Below are positions 52,611 through 61,383 of a stretch of 64,000 nucleotides of DNA, piece by piece; within the stretch, counting starts at the first letter, position 1; every line of letters starts with the position of its first letter. The position numbers and the translations under genes are program-made. The DNA is from JAIRMO01 sp046533115 (GTDB lineage: Bacteria; Spirochaetota; Spirochaetia; Treponematales; Breznakiellaceae). The stretch covers positions 1 through 64,000 of the forward strand of contig NZ_JAJQRC010000008.1 in NCBI RefSeq assembly GCF_046533115.1. The letters are read 5' to 3'. The notes beneath the pieces were generated by a model. That model saw nothing but the letters and a program-made list of their open reading frames with translations. It ran no database searches and had not been told where the DNA came from.

Positions 52611-53282
52611 GTGGGGATCGTAAAAAAGGTTATCAAAATCGTCATGGGCCTGGCCGCTTTAGTGGCGGTGGGATCGGTTTTGATTAACCTGGGCATGATC
52701 AAGGGCGCTGAAAAGTACATATATGCCCATATCGACGATATACCGGATAAAACAACGGTGCTTGTCCTGGGGTCCCAGACCCGGGGAACGCGGCTTTCCC
52801 GGGTTTTGGAAGACCGGGTTATCGGGGGGATTGCCCTCATCGAAGCCGGAACCGGGAAAAAGCTTTTGCTTTCCGGTGACCACGGGGAGCGGTATTACGA
52901 TGAGGTAAATGCCATGCGGCTTTATGTGCTGGCCCAGGCGCCGGGTATTGCCGAAGCGGACATCTTTATGGACCACGCGGGGTTTAATACCTACGATTCC
53001 ATGTACCGGGCCCGGGATGTTTTTGAGGTACGGGATGTGATCATCGTTACCCAGCAGTTTCATGTAAGCCGGGCGGTATACATAGCCCGCAGCCTGGGGC
53101 TCGACGCGGTCGCCTATGCCCAAAGCCAGGAAAAATTCGCCTTCCGTACCAAAATGTCATGGGAGATCCGGGAGTATCTGGCCCGGGTGAAGGCGTTTAT
53201 TTATGTCACCTTTAAGCCCAAACCCCGGTATCTGGGGGACAAGATCCCCATTTCCGGGGACGGCAGAAAAACCTGGATATAG
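52611..53282 (+). CDS. sanA: SanA/YdcF-like DUF218 membrane protein
   Basis: 223 residues. One N-terminal membrane segment (about 5-25) anchors a DUF218 domain: TTVLVLGSQTRGTRLSRVLEDR, LLLSGDHGERYYDEVNAM, DHAGFNTYDSMYRARDVF and IIVTQQFHVSRAVYIARSLGLDAVAY. E. coli SanA affects envelope permeability and vancomycin resistance at high temperature. The frame starts at GTG 52611, with AAAGGTGG close by; ATG 52644 is a shorter alternative that would remove part of the membrane anchor. Confidence 0.85.
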   Translation: MGIVKKVIKIVMGLAALVAVGSVLINLGMIKGAEKYIYAHIDDIPDKTTVLVLGSQTRGTRLSRVLEDRVIGGIALIEAGTGKKLLLSGDHGERYYDEVNAMRLYVLAQAPGIAEADIFMDHAGFNTYDSMYRARDVFEVRDVIIVTQQFHVSRAVYIARSLGLDAVAYAQSQEKFAFRTKMSWEIREYLARVKAFIYVTFKPKPRYLGDKIPISGDGRKTWI

Positions 53283-53334
53283 GCCGGGCTAACAATATTT
53301 TTTCAGCAATTTTCAGTTTCAACAAAAGAAAGAA

Positions 53335-53525
53335 AAACCACGAACGACACGAACCGCACGAACTTTTCATTTAAAAGGCATAGTTTTAAGGGAATTAAAA
53401 ATTAAGAATGAAAAGCCCTTCTTCCTCCCTCCTCTCTTAATTATTCTTCCTTCCTACCTTCTGCGCCTTTGTAGTTATTTCTTCCTCTTCATTCGTGGTG
53501 TTCGCGTGGTTCGTGGTTATTTTAC
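53335..53525. repeat. CCACGAAC inverted-repeat element between sanA and rlmB
   Basis: The left side has AAAACCACGAACGACACGAACCGCACGAAC; the right side reads TTCGTGGTGTTCGCGTGGTTCGTGGTTATTTT. Together they can fold back over most of the 362-bp gap, with CTTCC/TCTTCC simple sequence between. No gene is evident apart from the promoter-like site at 53558. Confidence 0.7.
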
Positions 53526-53557
53526 CTTGAGCATTGTTGACATTTTTCTTAATCTAC

Positions 53558-53586
53558 TTGCAAAATAATTCCGCCATGGTTATACT
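53558..53586 (+). promoter_or_regulatory. Plus-strand promoter aimed at the 3' end of rlmB
   Basis: TTGCAA (53558-53563) and TATACT (53581-53586) are 17 bp apart. The transcript would begin near 53593, where a 26-codon ORF starts (ATG 53593), and would run antisense into rlmB. A second TTGACA lies at 53537-53542 without a clear -10 box. Confidence 0.45.
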
Positions 53587-53644
53587 ATTCCCATGTCTCA
53601 GGCAACGGCAGCCATAAAGGCAGTATTCGTCCGACGGCGCCCAA

Positions 53645-54373
53645 CTATGATCGTTGGCTCCGCTGACGGGTAATTTCGTAGAACAGGATCCCTGCGGCAA
53701 CAGATACATTGAGCGAATCCACTCTGCCCTGGGAGGGGATGGCCACCAGGACATCGCAGCTCTCCCGGAGGAGCCGGGAAATGCCGGTTCCTTCTCCGCC
53801 CAGGATCAGGGCGGCACGGCCCCGGAGATCCTGGGTGTACACCGGTTCCCCGGCCATGTCGGCGCCGTAGATCCAGAACCCCGCGGCCTTTAAGTCCCCC
53901 ACCGCCCGGATCAGGTTGGCCGTCTCCGCCACGGAAACCCAGGAAACCGCCCCCGCGGAGGTATGGGCGATCACCTCCGCGTGTTTGGCAATACGCCGGT
54001 TCCGGGTAAGTACCAGGTCCACCCCAAACTGATCGCAGGAACGGAGGATGGCCCCGTAATTGTGGGGGTCGGTGATTTCATCCAGCACCGCCACCAGAAC
54101 GTCGGTCCGGTCCCCCAGGCCCGCCAAAAACCCTTCCAGGGTAATATCCTCAGGGGAGCCGGGATCTTCCACCGGTAAAACAATTCCCCGGTGATCCGGG
54201 GCAAGGTGATCAAGCTCATGGGTCCCCACCCGGTCAATCCGGATCTTATGTTCCATTGCCAGGGCAATGATCTCCCGGGCCCGGGGACCCGCCTTTGCCA
54301 CGAGGAGGGAACCAACGGCTTTTCCCGATTTTATCTGCTCTTCAATGGCATGAAATCCGGTTAAATACCACAT
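53645..54373 (-). CDS. rlmB: TrmH-family 23S rRNA (guanosine-2'-O)-methyltransferase
   Basis: 242 residues. SpoU/TrmH knot motifs: motif 1 DEITDPHNYGAILRSCDQFG, motif 2 ILGGEGTGISRLLRESCD and motif 3 IPSQGRVDSLNVSVAAGILFYE. The N-terminal substrate-binding domain (FHAIEEQIKSGKAVGSLLVAK) is present. RlmB modifies G2251 of 23S rRNA; other TrmH-type targets cannot be excluded. It starts 9 nt after the beta-CASP nuclease gene on the same strand. Confidence 0.9.
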   Translation of the reverse strand: MWYLTGFHAIEEQIKSGKAVGSLLVAKAGPRAREIIALAMEHKIRIDRVGTHELDHLAPDHRGIVLPVEDPGSPEDITLEGFLAGLGDRTDVLVAVLDEITDPHNYGAILRSCDQFGVDLVLTRNRRIAKHAEVIAHTSAGAVSWVSVAETANLIRAVGDLKAAGFWIYGADMAGEPVYTQDLRGRAALILGGEGTGISRLLRESCDVLVAIPSQGRVDSLNVSVAAGILFYEITRQRSQRS

Positions 54374-54381
54374 GAGGACCC

Positions 54382-55791
54382 TCAGCCCAAGTCGTAGGTC
54401 TTGCCGTACTGGACGATCTCCGTATGGGCAAAACCTTTTTCGATAAGGTACTTCTTAAAGGCGCTCTGGGCCTTAGGCTCCCCGTGGACCAGGAGAATCT
54501 GTTTTAAGCGGGAAGTATCCAGCGACTGAAGCCACTGGCCGGCCTCAAAATAATCCGCATGGGCGCTGAAGGCGTTGATCTCCTCCACCTGGGCCTTCCG
54601 CTTAAACCACTGATCGTGGATCTTCACCTCCGCCGCCTTATCACGGATCCGCCGGCCCAGGGTGTCCTGGGCCATATAACCCACCGTCAGAATGGTGGTA
54701 TTGGGATCGCCGATATTGTGGATCAGGTGATGCTGAATCCGTCCGGCCTCACACATACCGTCGGCGGAAATAATGATGAGGGGCCCCTGCTTGTTGTTCA
54801 GGGCCTTGGACTCCTCTACGCTGGTGGTAAAGTGGAGATTGTTAAACCCAAAGGGATTTTTGTGGTGCTTGATAAAAGCTTCGTGGATCTCCTCATCATA
54901 ACATTCGGGGTGTACCTGAAAGATGGTAGTGGCATTGGCAGCCATGGGCGAATCCACATAAATCGGAATCTCCGGAATGGCGCCTTCATCCACCAGCAGG
55001 TGAAAATAATAGACCAGCTCCTGGGTCCGTTCAATGGCAAAGGCAGGGATGAGGATCTTCCCCCTGCTGCGGGCGGTCCGCCGGGCAATTTCGGCGAGTT
55101 TCTTCATGGCATCCTCGGAGGTATCGTGCCGGCGGTCGCCGTAGGTACTCTCCAGGATGATATAATCCGGCGCGGGAACCCGGTCCGGATCCCGAATAAT
55201 CGGCTTATCCTTACGGCCAAGATCGCCGGAACAGAGGATTTTGGTTTCCGCTCCGTCTTTTTTTACGGTGATCATGGCCATGGCGGAACCAAGAATATGA
55301 CCGGCATCGTAAAATTCCAGTTCCACTCCCTCCCCTAAAAAAAGGGGACGGTTATAGGAGATCCCGATGATTTGCCCGGTGGCCCGGATCACATCCTGTT
55401 CATCATAGAGGGGTTCCCAGGTGAATTTTTTATTCTGCTTATGGGCTTGTTTGCGCAGATACGCCGCGTCCCGGGCCTGAATATGGGCCGAATCCATCAT
55501 GATAAGGCTGGCGATATCCCTGGTTGCCGGGGTCGCATAGATATTTCCCCGGTAACCCTTTTTGGTAAGCAGCGGTAAAAGGCCGCAATGGTCATAGTGG
55601 CCGTGGGTAACCACTACCCCCTGGATACGATCGATGGGGATGCCGAAATTCCGGTTTTTCCGGTCCGCCTCCGCCCTGCTGCCCTGAAAAGCGCCGCAAT
55701 CGATGAGGTAATTCTGGCCGTTAACCGTGATTACATGTTTGGAACCGGTAACTTCCTCAGCCGCGCCAAGGGAATAAAAACTAATATCCAT
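54382..55791 (-). CDS. Metallo-beta-lactamase/beta-CASP RNA-processing nuclease
   Basis: 469 residues from ATG 55791, which has GGAG upstream; the frame opens at TTG 55809. The metal motif HxHxDH is VVTHGHYDHCGLLPLL, with later His/Asp residues at DAGHILGSAM and CSGDLGRKD. The beta-CASP region (PAFAIERTQELVYYFHLLVDEG, VDSPMAANATTIF) and the C-terminal RMMBL part (FSAHADYFEAG ... LVHGEPKAQSAFKKYL) follow. Homologues (YSH1/CPSF73-like in bacteria) act as RNA endo/exonucleases. It is paired with rlmB, both RNA metabolism. Confidence 0.93.
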   Translation of the reverse strand: MDISFYSLGAAEEVTGSKHVITVNGQNYLIDCGAFQGSRAEADRKNRNFGIPIDRIQGVVVTHGHYDHCGLLPLLTKKGYRGNIYATPATRDIASLIMMDSAHIQARDAAYLRKQAHKQNKKFTWEPLYDEQDVIRATGQIIGISYNRPLFLGEGVELEFYDAGHILGSAMAMITVKKDGAETKILCSGDLGRKDKPIIRDPDRVPAPDYIILESTYGDRRHDTSEDAMKKLAEIARRTARSRGKILIPAFAIERTQELVYYFHLLVDEGAIPEIPIYVDSPMAANATTIFQVHPECYDEEIHEAFIKHHKNPFGFNNLHFTTSVEESKALNNKQGPLIIISADGMCEAGRIQHHLIHNIGDPNTTILTVGYMAQDTLGRRIRDKAAEVKIHDQWFKRKAQVEEINAFSAHADYFEAGQWLQSLDTSRLKQILLVHGEPKAQSAFKKYLIEKGFAHTEIVQYGKTYDLG

Positions 55792-55886
55792 GCCTTCTCC
55801 ACCGGGCAAGTTTACCGGGAATTATCGGATCCGTATAGCCCTGGATGCGGAAATAGTATATAGTAACCCCTATTAGGGAGGATTTT

Positions 55887-57173
55887 ATGGCACATCATGA
55901 AGTTTTGGGGCCCCAGGTACGGCCCCCATTGGGCTATTGGATACCCTTGAGTATTCAACATGTTTTTGCTATGTTCGGCGCAACCATCCTGGTCCCGCTG
56001 CTGACCGGCTTGAATCCGTCCACCGCCCTCTTTACCGCCGGTACCGGGACCTTGATCTATATCCTGGTGACCGGCGCCCGGGTTCCCGCTTTTTTGGGTT
56101 CGTCCTTTGCCTTTATTCCGGCCTTGATCGGCATATCTGCCGCCTTTGGCATGCCCTATGCCTTGGGCGGGGCCTTTGTGGCGGGGATTTTTTACTGCGT
56201 GGTGGGATGTATTATCCGGTTTGCGGGGAAGGGCTGGCTGGACAAGGCCCTGCCGCCGGTGGTAATCGGTTCGGTTATCGTGGTGATAGGCCTCAACCTG
56301 GCGCCGACCGCCATGACCATGGCCATGAACGACGGCGGCGGCAACTACAGCCTGGTGATGTTTTCCATCGCCCTGGTTACCCTGGGGATAACCGTGGCGG
56401 CAAATATTTTTCTGAAGGGCTTTTTCAGTACCATCCCCATCCTCATCGGCCTGGTGGCGGGGTACCTCTTTACCCTGATCATGGGGATGTTCTTCCCCGC
56501 CTATGCGATTATCGATTTTCAAAGTGTGCGGGATGCCCCCTGGTTTGGGCTGCCCCAGTTTGGCATCCCCCGGTTTAACATCGTCGCGGTATCGACCTTT
56601 GTGATCGTGTCCTTGGCGACCATCTGTGAACATCTGGGGGATACCCTGGTAACCAGTAAGGTGGTGGGCCAGGATTTTTACAAAAACCCCGGCTTACACC
56701 GCACCCTGGCGGGGGACGGCCTGGCCACCACCTGGGCGAGCCTGTGGGGCGGGCCTCCGAACACCACCTACGGTGAAAATATCGGGGTTATGGCCATAAC
56801 CCGGGTGTATTCGGTCTGGGTTATCGGCGGCGCCGCAGTCATCGCCGTGGTCCTCTCGTTTTTCCAAAAATTCGGTGCCCTGATCAGAACCATCCCCACC
56901 CCGGTGATGGGGGGGATCTCCATGCTGCTTTTCGGGATCATCGCCTCCAGCGGGCTGCGGACCATTGTGGAAAGCGGGGTAGATTACAAGGACAAGCGGA
57001 ACCTCACCATAAGTTCGGTGATCTTTGTCATCGGCATCGGGGGGGGCAAACTGGCCTTTGCCATAACCGAGGGGCTGCAGTTTGAACTTGCCGGGGTTGC
57101 CCTGGCCACGGTGGTGGGGATCATCCTCAACCTCATCTTCCCCCCAAGCCGGGGAACCATTAAGACCGATTAG
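55887..57173 (+). CDS. uraA: Uracil/nucleobase permease (NCS2 family)
   Basis: 428 residues with about 14 membrane segments, the usual size of UraA. It has the N-terminal motif GYWIPLSIQHVFAMFGATILVPLLTGLNPS, the conserved ATICEHLGD (substrate-binding Glu) and the GLATTWASLWGGPPNTTYGENIGVMAIT motif of uracil permeases. GGGAGG precedes the ATG. It is divergent from the beta-CASP gene with a 95-bp gap and lies alone without pyrimidine genes. Confidence 0.94.
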   Translation: MAHHEVLGPQVRPPLGYWIPLSIQHVFAMFGATILVPLLTGLNPSTALFTAGTGTLIYILVTGARVPAFLGSSFAFIPALIGISAAFGMPYALGGAFVAGIFYCVVGCIIRFAGKGWLDKALPPVVIGSVIVVIGLNLAPTAMTMAMNDGGGNYSLVMFSIALVTLGITVAANIFLKGFFSTIPILIGLVAGYLFTLIMGMFFPAYAIIDFQSVRDAPWFGLPQFGIPRFNIVAVSTFVIVSLATICEHLGDTLVTSKVVGQDFYKNPGLHRTLAGDGLATTWASLWGGPPNTTYGENIGVMAITRVYSVWVIGGAAVIAVVLSFFQKFGALIRTIPTPVMGGISMLLFGIIASSGLRTIVESGVDYKDKRNLTISSVIFVIGIGGGKLAFAITEGLQFELAGVALATVVGIILNLIFPPSRGTIKTD

Positions 57174-57188
57174 CGGCAGGGCAGGGAA

Positions 57189-57290
57189 AAACCCGCGAAA
57201 AACACGCTCCTTTTGCTTCGATATTCCGGAATCCACCTGAATGCTCTCCTTTGTTTGTGAGCTTCGGGTGGTTCGTGGTTTTTTTGTCTT
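57189..57290. repeat. Degenerate CCACGAAC-type repeat after uraA
   Basis: AAAACCCGCGAAAAACACG-type sequence on the left and GTGAGCTTCGGGTGGTTCGTGGTTTTTTT on the right form an imperfect fold-back. The right side, ending in a T run, could also act as a weak terminator of uraA. Confidence 0.5.
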
Positions 57291-57317
57291 TTTTTTACCA
57301 AATTACTAGCCCTAGGC

Positions 57318-57346
57318 TTGCTAAATACGAGGCAAACTATTATAAT
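57318..57346 (+). promoter_or_regulatory. Strong promoter of the envelope-protein operon
   Basis: TTGCTA (57318-57323) and TATAAT (57341-57346) are 17 bp apart. The inferred transcript start near 57353 gives a leader of about 120 nt that contains a short stem GGACA-GTCCA-TGTCC before the AAAGGAG ribosome site of the first gene. Confidence 0.65.
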
Positions 57347-57474
57347 GCCCCCTAGTTTAGCGTTGGGGTCTCGGGGAGATCCTGATGCCGTGTTGTCCTA
57401 TAAGGGACAGTCCATGTCCACCTTTAGAAAAATCGTTATTTCAGTGCAAATTTCAATGCAAAAGGAGAAAAAAA

Positions 57475-58140
57475 ATGAAGAGGATGTTGTTCATTTTCGT
57501 GGGATTGGCGATGATCTCCATCCATGGATTTGCCCTTGGAGGTTCTGATTCAAGCGCTAGCCGTAAGGGAGAGGGGGGTACCCAGTATGTGATTGAAACC
57601 CCCAATCTTGATGAGGTCAGGATACAGGTTCCGCTGCCCCGCAGGAATGCGGGTATTCAGCGGGCGGGGAGTCCGGTCTATGCCCTTCCGGCTGATGCCT
57701 TGGCTCCCGAGGCGGAACGCATTCCCCCGCCGGTATATGCGATTTCCGGGGTCAGGGGCCAGGAAATACGGGAAGTAAAGGAATTACGGGAAATCGGAAG
57801 AAATACCTATGCAGTGACCTGGGAAGTCGTTGACATCGTGGTTGAATTGCCCGAAGGCGAGACCTTCTCTCAGGGCATATTAGAAGGGGAAGATGTCAGT
57901 GATTGGATTGAAAACCTTCCCGACGGGCTTGAAGCAACGGCCCACAAGGTAAAGAAGGGTGCAAACTCCATCAAAATCTATATTTCCGGTATCCCAACCG
58001 TAACGATGCGGGAGCTGATCCGGGTGAATATCCCCGGAACCTACCTTACCCGCGGGAATTCCCGGGCCTTTGTTTCACCGACAGAAGAGGCATCCTTCCA
58101 GTCTTGGCAAGAAGGTCAAACCGCCGCGGATAACAACTAA
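57475..58140 (+). CDS. Exported protein with one copy of the DxSxW...ISGxPT repeat
   Basis: 221 residues from ATG 57475 with AAAGGAG upstream; the longer frame from 57385 covers the leader. A signal peptide (MKRMLFIFVGLAMISIHGFAL) precedes a soluble region. The unit DVSDWIENLPDGLEATAHKVKKGANSIKIYISGIPT, then ELIRVNIPG, recurs twice in the next protein. The family is not recognised. First gene of an envelope operon; exported, probably periplasmic. Confidence 0.75.
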   Translation: MKRMLFIFVGLAMISIHGFALGGSDSSASRKGEGGTQYVIETPNLDEVRIQVPLPRRNAGIQRAGSPVYALPADALAPEAERIPPPVYAISGVRGQEIREVKELREIGRNTYAVTWEVVDIVVELPEGETFSQGILEGEDVSDWIENLPDGLEATAHKVKKGANSIKIYISGIPTVTMRELIRVNIPGTYLTRGNSRAFVSPTEEASFQSWQEGQTAADNN

Positions 58141-58173
58141 CCGGTAAAAAAATCAGGAAGGGAGAAAACAGAA

Positions 58174-59712
58174 ATGAAAAAGCATTTTATAGCGTATACG
58201 TTGATAGTAGCAGGGTTTATCGTGTTTAGCTTTTCGGGATGTAGTACGGTTGCCCCTCCCCCGGCAGCCGGACCGGTGGGCTTTCCCCTGATCGACATCG
58301 TGGATGCGGAAGTTGAGATTGCCGACGAGTCCCAGTTTGCCGCAAAGGAAGAGGTCCAATGGAACCGAAGTACGAATACCAAAATCATCGGGGGTTCCCT
58401 GGGCATAAAAATCGTTCCCAAGGACATCACGATTACCCTTATTGAGACAGCTATTCAGGTTCCGATACGGAACAAAGCCGATATAACGAGTTGGTTTCTC
58501 AATATTCCCCGGGGCTTAAAAGCCACGGCCCATGCCCTGGATCCCAAAGCAAAATACGCGGCCGAGAAGGGGGCCACCACGGTTATCGCCACCATTGAGG
58601 GCATTCCGCTGCAACCGATCAATCAGCCTATCAAGATCCGGGTGCCCTGGGAAGTAACCAACCGTTCATGGGATTTTGATATTCCGATGGACCGGGACCG
58701 CCGCTTTGAGGTCTACGGGGTGGATGTGGGTTCTGTTATTGTCGGGGGCGCGGTCAACCGGCCGATTGATGCCAAGACCTTCAGGATCGGATTTGGCGGT
58801 ACTAAGCTGGCGAAGGGCATTGATCAGGGGACCGATATTTCCCATTGGTTTACCAACCTTCCCCGGGGTTTAAAGGCTGTTGTATCGGAAGATACCGTAC
58901 CGATTTCCGAAGATGAAGACGCAGCCCAAAACGAAACCCAATACCAATATGTGGACCTGAGCGTTGACTCCACCGGTGACCAAGACCCGGACACGCCTAA
59001 CCAACAATTCCTGCAGGTAACTATCAGCGGAACCCCGACGGTTCAGTTAAAAGAACGGATACGGATCAGTATTCCTGCGGATATCACCACCGCCAATATA
59101 GCCATGGTAATTCGCCCGTCGGATAAAGCCCGGTACGACATCGGCTCCTATTCGTCCGTCGCCGCGGAAGACATTGAGCTGCGAACCGGGTCAAACTGGC
59201 GGGGCGTCCAGGAAGGCTGGGGGCTTGTCGGTCCCGAAGTCTTTAAGTCCAAAGATTTTACCCCGCTTGGAATCATCCAGCTTCAGTCTGAATCGGTTTA
59301 CCAAATGGGAGCGGATGGGGAGTATCACTGGACCGGCGATTACATTACCTACGGGGAACTGATGGCCGAGGCCAAGAAACTCAATGCCCATGCGATTATC
59401 GATGTGGTCCTGGATTACAATGACCAGGTTAATGAGATCATTGAACGGCGCCATATTGCCGATGGTCATGAACCCTCGCCCCTGGAAAGGAGCAAGCTTG
59501 AAAAAGGCCTTATCACCGAGGAAGATGATCCCAATGGGGGAAAGATCTATGTTGAGAAGATTTCGGTGACCAACCGAACCTGGACTGGTACGGCCCTGGC
59601 TATTCAGTATGCGCCTGCCTATCCGCCGAGCGGCGAGATATACGTCCCCGCATATCCGGATCCGGAGCTTGCAAAGCTCCAGGCGGAGTCCCAGGCGAAT
59701 TCAAAAAGATAG
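58174..59712 (+). CDS. Large lipoprotein with two DxSxW...ISGxPT repeats
   Basis: 512 residues. Signal peptide with lipobox FSGC (Cys23). The repeat seen in the previous protein occurs twice: DITSWFLNIPRGLKATAHALD ... IEGIPLQ ... IRVPWEVT, and DISHWFTNLPRGLKAVVSED ... ISGTPTVQLKERIRISIP. The C-terminal third (FKSKDFTPLGIIQLQSES ... YGELMAEAKKLNAHAIIDVVLDY) resembles a module seen in small spirochete lipoproteins, followed by a Pro/Tyr-rich tail. The function is unknown; it is probably surface- or periplasm-facing and acts with its smaller paralogous neighbour. Confidence 0.75.
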   Translation: MKKHFIAYTLIVAGFIVFSFSGCSTVAPPPAAGPVGFPLIDIVDAEVEIADESQFAAKEEVQWNRSTNTKIIGGSLGIKIVPKDITITLIETAIQVPIRNKADITSWFLNIPRGLKATAHALDPKAKYAAEKGATTVIATIEGIPLQPINQPIKIRVPWEVTNRSWDFDIPMDRDRRFEVYGVDVGSVIVGGAVNRPIDAKTFRIGFGGTKLAKGIDQGTDISHWFTNLPRGLKAVVSEDTVPISEDEDAAQNETQYQYVDLSVDSTGDQDPDTPNQQFLQVTISGTPTVQLKERIRISIPADITTANIAMVIRPSDKARYDIGSYSSVAAEDIELRTGSNWRGVQEGWGLVGPEVFKSKDFTPLGIIQLQSESVYQMGADGEYHWTGDYITYGELMAEAKKLNAHAIIDVVLDYNDQVNEIIERRHIADGHEPSPLERSKLEKGLITEEDDPNGGKIYVEKISVTNRTWTGTALAIQYAPAYPPSGEIYVPAYPDPELAKLQAESQANSKR

Positions 59713-59720
59713 TCATGAGC

Positions 59721-59792
59721 GGCTGGTTTCAAAACCAACCGGGTTTTGAAACCAGCCCATTGTCCCATGGGTGATTTGTAATCACCCATGGG
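59721..59792 (+). repeat. Two hairpins in the envelope operon; one matches the 14321 leader hairpin
   Basis: Hairpin 1 (59721-59757) pairs GGCTGGTTTCAAAACC with GGGTTTTGAAACCAGCC around AACC and closely resembles stem 3 of the 14220-14368 cluster. Hairpin 2 (59764-59792) pairs CCCATGGGTGATT with AATCACCCATGGG. They lie between the large lipoprotein gene and the barrel-protein gene and may act as a terminator or mRNA-stability element. Confidence 0.7.
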
Positions 59793-59862
59793 TTTGTATG
59801 CGCCTTTGACTCCGCGCAGCCGTATTCGGAGATGTGAGCGGTTTTATGCTGAGGAGAAAAAA

Positions 59863-60810
59863 ATGAAATCAAAATCGTTTGGTGCCGGAGCCCTGGGGGT
59901 CCTGTTGTTTTTTGCCGGACAAAGCTTCCCGGTACCGGCAGAAACCTTACCGGCGCCTGACCGGGAAAGCTCGATTATCGACCAGGAAACTTCGGCCCTC
60001 CCCGCACCGGATCGGGACGCTTCGACCCTCTCTGTACCGGATCGGGAAACTTTGATCATCCCCGGCCCGGAGCAGGGGACATCCTCAGAGCCTTCCCGGT
60101 CATCCCGGCGGGCGGCCGAGCCCGGCCGGCGGCAAGAAGAAGCCCCGGCCGGGACCACCAGCAGATCCCCCCGGGAAGCACCGGCGGCGGCCCCTGCTGC
60201 CTCGAACAGAGCTTCCGCTGTTTCGGAGACCCCTCCTCCCCGGAGTCCACCGGATCGGGGCCTGTTTTTTGGGGCCCTGGTCGGCATGAACTCCCTTTCC
60301 TATGATACCGACGACACCGACTGGGAAGGTCTGGATATAGAGGGAAACCCAACCTTTGGCGGGGGCCTGTTCTTCGGCATGGACTTTGGCATGGTGGTTG
60401 CCCAGGCCGAAGCCCTATTCAGGGCTGATAAGGGCACTATAGAAAATGTACCGGGTTTTGATGAGGGCACGGGTCTTTCCTTCCTGCTTCCGCTTATTGT
60501 TAAAGGGGATTTTCATCTGGGGCCGGTGGTCCTGCAGCCTTTGGCAGGGCTCTACTTCAATTTTGCCCTGGGGGATCTGGAATTGAGCGGCACCTATGGT
60601 GGAAAGGAACCCTATGCGAATCCCCTCATGGGCTTGATGGTTGGGGGGGATGTAGGCATACGTTTTGGAAGGAACCTCATCTTCCTGGACCTCCGTTATG
60701 CGACGGACCTGGGTAAAACGGCGGTGGGAAACGACCCCATGACCGCATGGCGCCGCTCGGCTTTTGTGTTAAACCTTGGATATCAGTTTTTTGTATGGAG
60801 GAAAACATGA
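59863..60810 (+). CDS. Outer-membrane beta-barrel-like protein with Pro/Ala-rich N-terminal linker
   Basis: 315 residues from ATG 59863 (GAGGAG upstream). A signal peptide is followed by a linker with repeated PAPDRE-S/T units and many Pro, Ala, Ser and Arg residues (about 25-140). The C-terminal 170 residues alternate Gly and aromatic residues (GLFFGALVGMNSLSYD ... FLDLRYATDLGK ... AFVLNLGYQFFVW), ending in an aromatic residue region, as in OmpA/opacity-type barrels. The stop overlaps the next start (ATGA). Not assigned to a named family. Confidence 0.7.
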   Translation: MKSKSFGAGALGVLLFFAGQSFPVPAETLPAPDRESSIIDQETSALPAPDRDASTLSVPDRETLIIPGPEQGTSSEPSRSSRRAAEPGRRQEEAPAGTTSRSPREAPAAAPAASNRASAVSETPPPRSPPDRGLFFGALVGMNSLSYDTDDTDWEGLDIEGNPTFGGGLFFGMDFGMVVAQAEALFRADKGTIENVPGFDEGTGLSFLLPLIVKGDFHLGPVVLQPLAGLYFNFALGDLELSGTYGGKEPYANPLMGLMVGGDVGIRFGRNLIFLDLRYATDLGKTAVGNDPMTAWRRSAFVLNLGYQFFVWRKT

Positions 60811-61331
60811 AAAAAATGATTATTGCCGGGTTATTAGGTGTGGTTCTAGCCCTGGGCTTTTCGGGCTGTGATGCTGAGCTGGATCCCTCTGATGAGGGGG
60901 ACAGTGCGTTCAGTAAACCACGGGGAGAACTGACGATTAGCAATATAAATTCCGGGGTTATTATTACGAGTGTTAAGGTGTACAAAGAAACAGGACGTCC
61001 GGCAGATTTGGATGCTCTGAATAGATACCAGTCCCCGATAGCGATCGCATATGGCATTTCTAACTCAAAGCCTACGGTTACTTTGTCTACATATACGGGG
61101 AACTCCGTATGGGATGGTACGGGATCTTATGGTGTCTTTCTTGCGATTTCGTACGTCCTGAATAATCCGAATATTCCGAGTACTGAGCCCCCCCCTATAG
61201 TAGGTTACTGGGCGGCGCTCACCTTTGACAAGGGAAGGGCAGCGGCTAGTTTTAGTGGATTTGTTTCTATACGTGCTCCTGAGCCTGTCTCTCCCTCTCT
61301 CTCCCTCCCAGAAGGGGCGCCAAGCAGTTAA
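60807..61331 (+). CDS. Small lipoprotein of unknown function
   Basis: 174 residues with GGAGG before ATG 60807. Lipobox GFSGC (Cys21) after a short signal. A short acidic segment (DAELDPSDEGDS) and a beta-rich domain (GELTISNINSGVIITSVKVYKETGR ... GTGSYGVFLAISY) follow, ending in a Pro/Ser-rich tail. Coupled to the barrel protein by the 4-nt overlap, so the two may form a complex. No family recognised. Confidence 0.7.
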   Translation: MKKMIIAGLLGVVLALGFSGCDAELDPSDEGDSAFSKPRGELTISNINSGVIITSVKVYKETGRPADLDALNRYQSPIAIAYGISNSKPTVTLSTYTGNSVWDGTGSYGVFLAISYVLNNPNIPSTEPPPIVGYWAALTFDKGRAAASFSGFVSIRAPEPVSPSLSLPEGAPSS

Positions 61332-61383
61332 TCCCAATCGGAGAAACTCGATTGTTTCTCATTGTTGCTAAGGAGGAAGCAGT

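Noticed and set aside
53593..53673. 26-codon ORF as a real gene
   Set aside because: No ribosome site and no recognisable peptide; kept only as part of the promoter observation.
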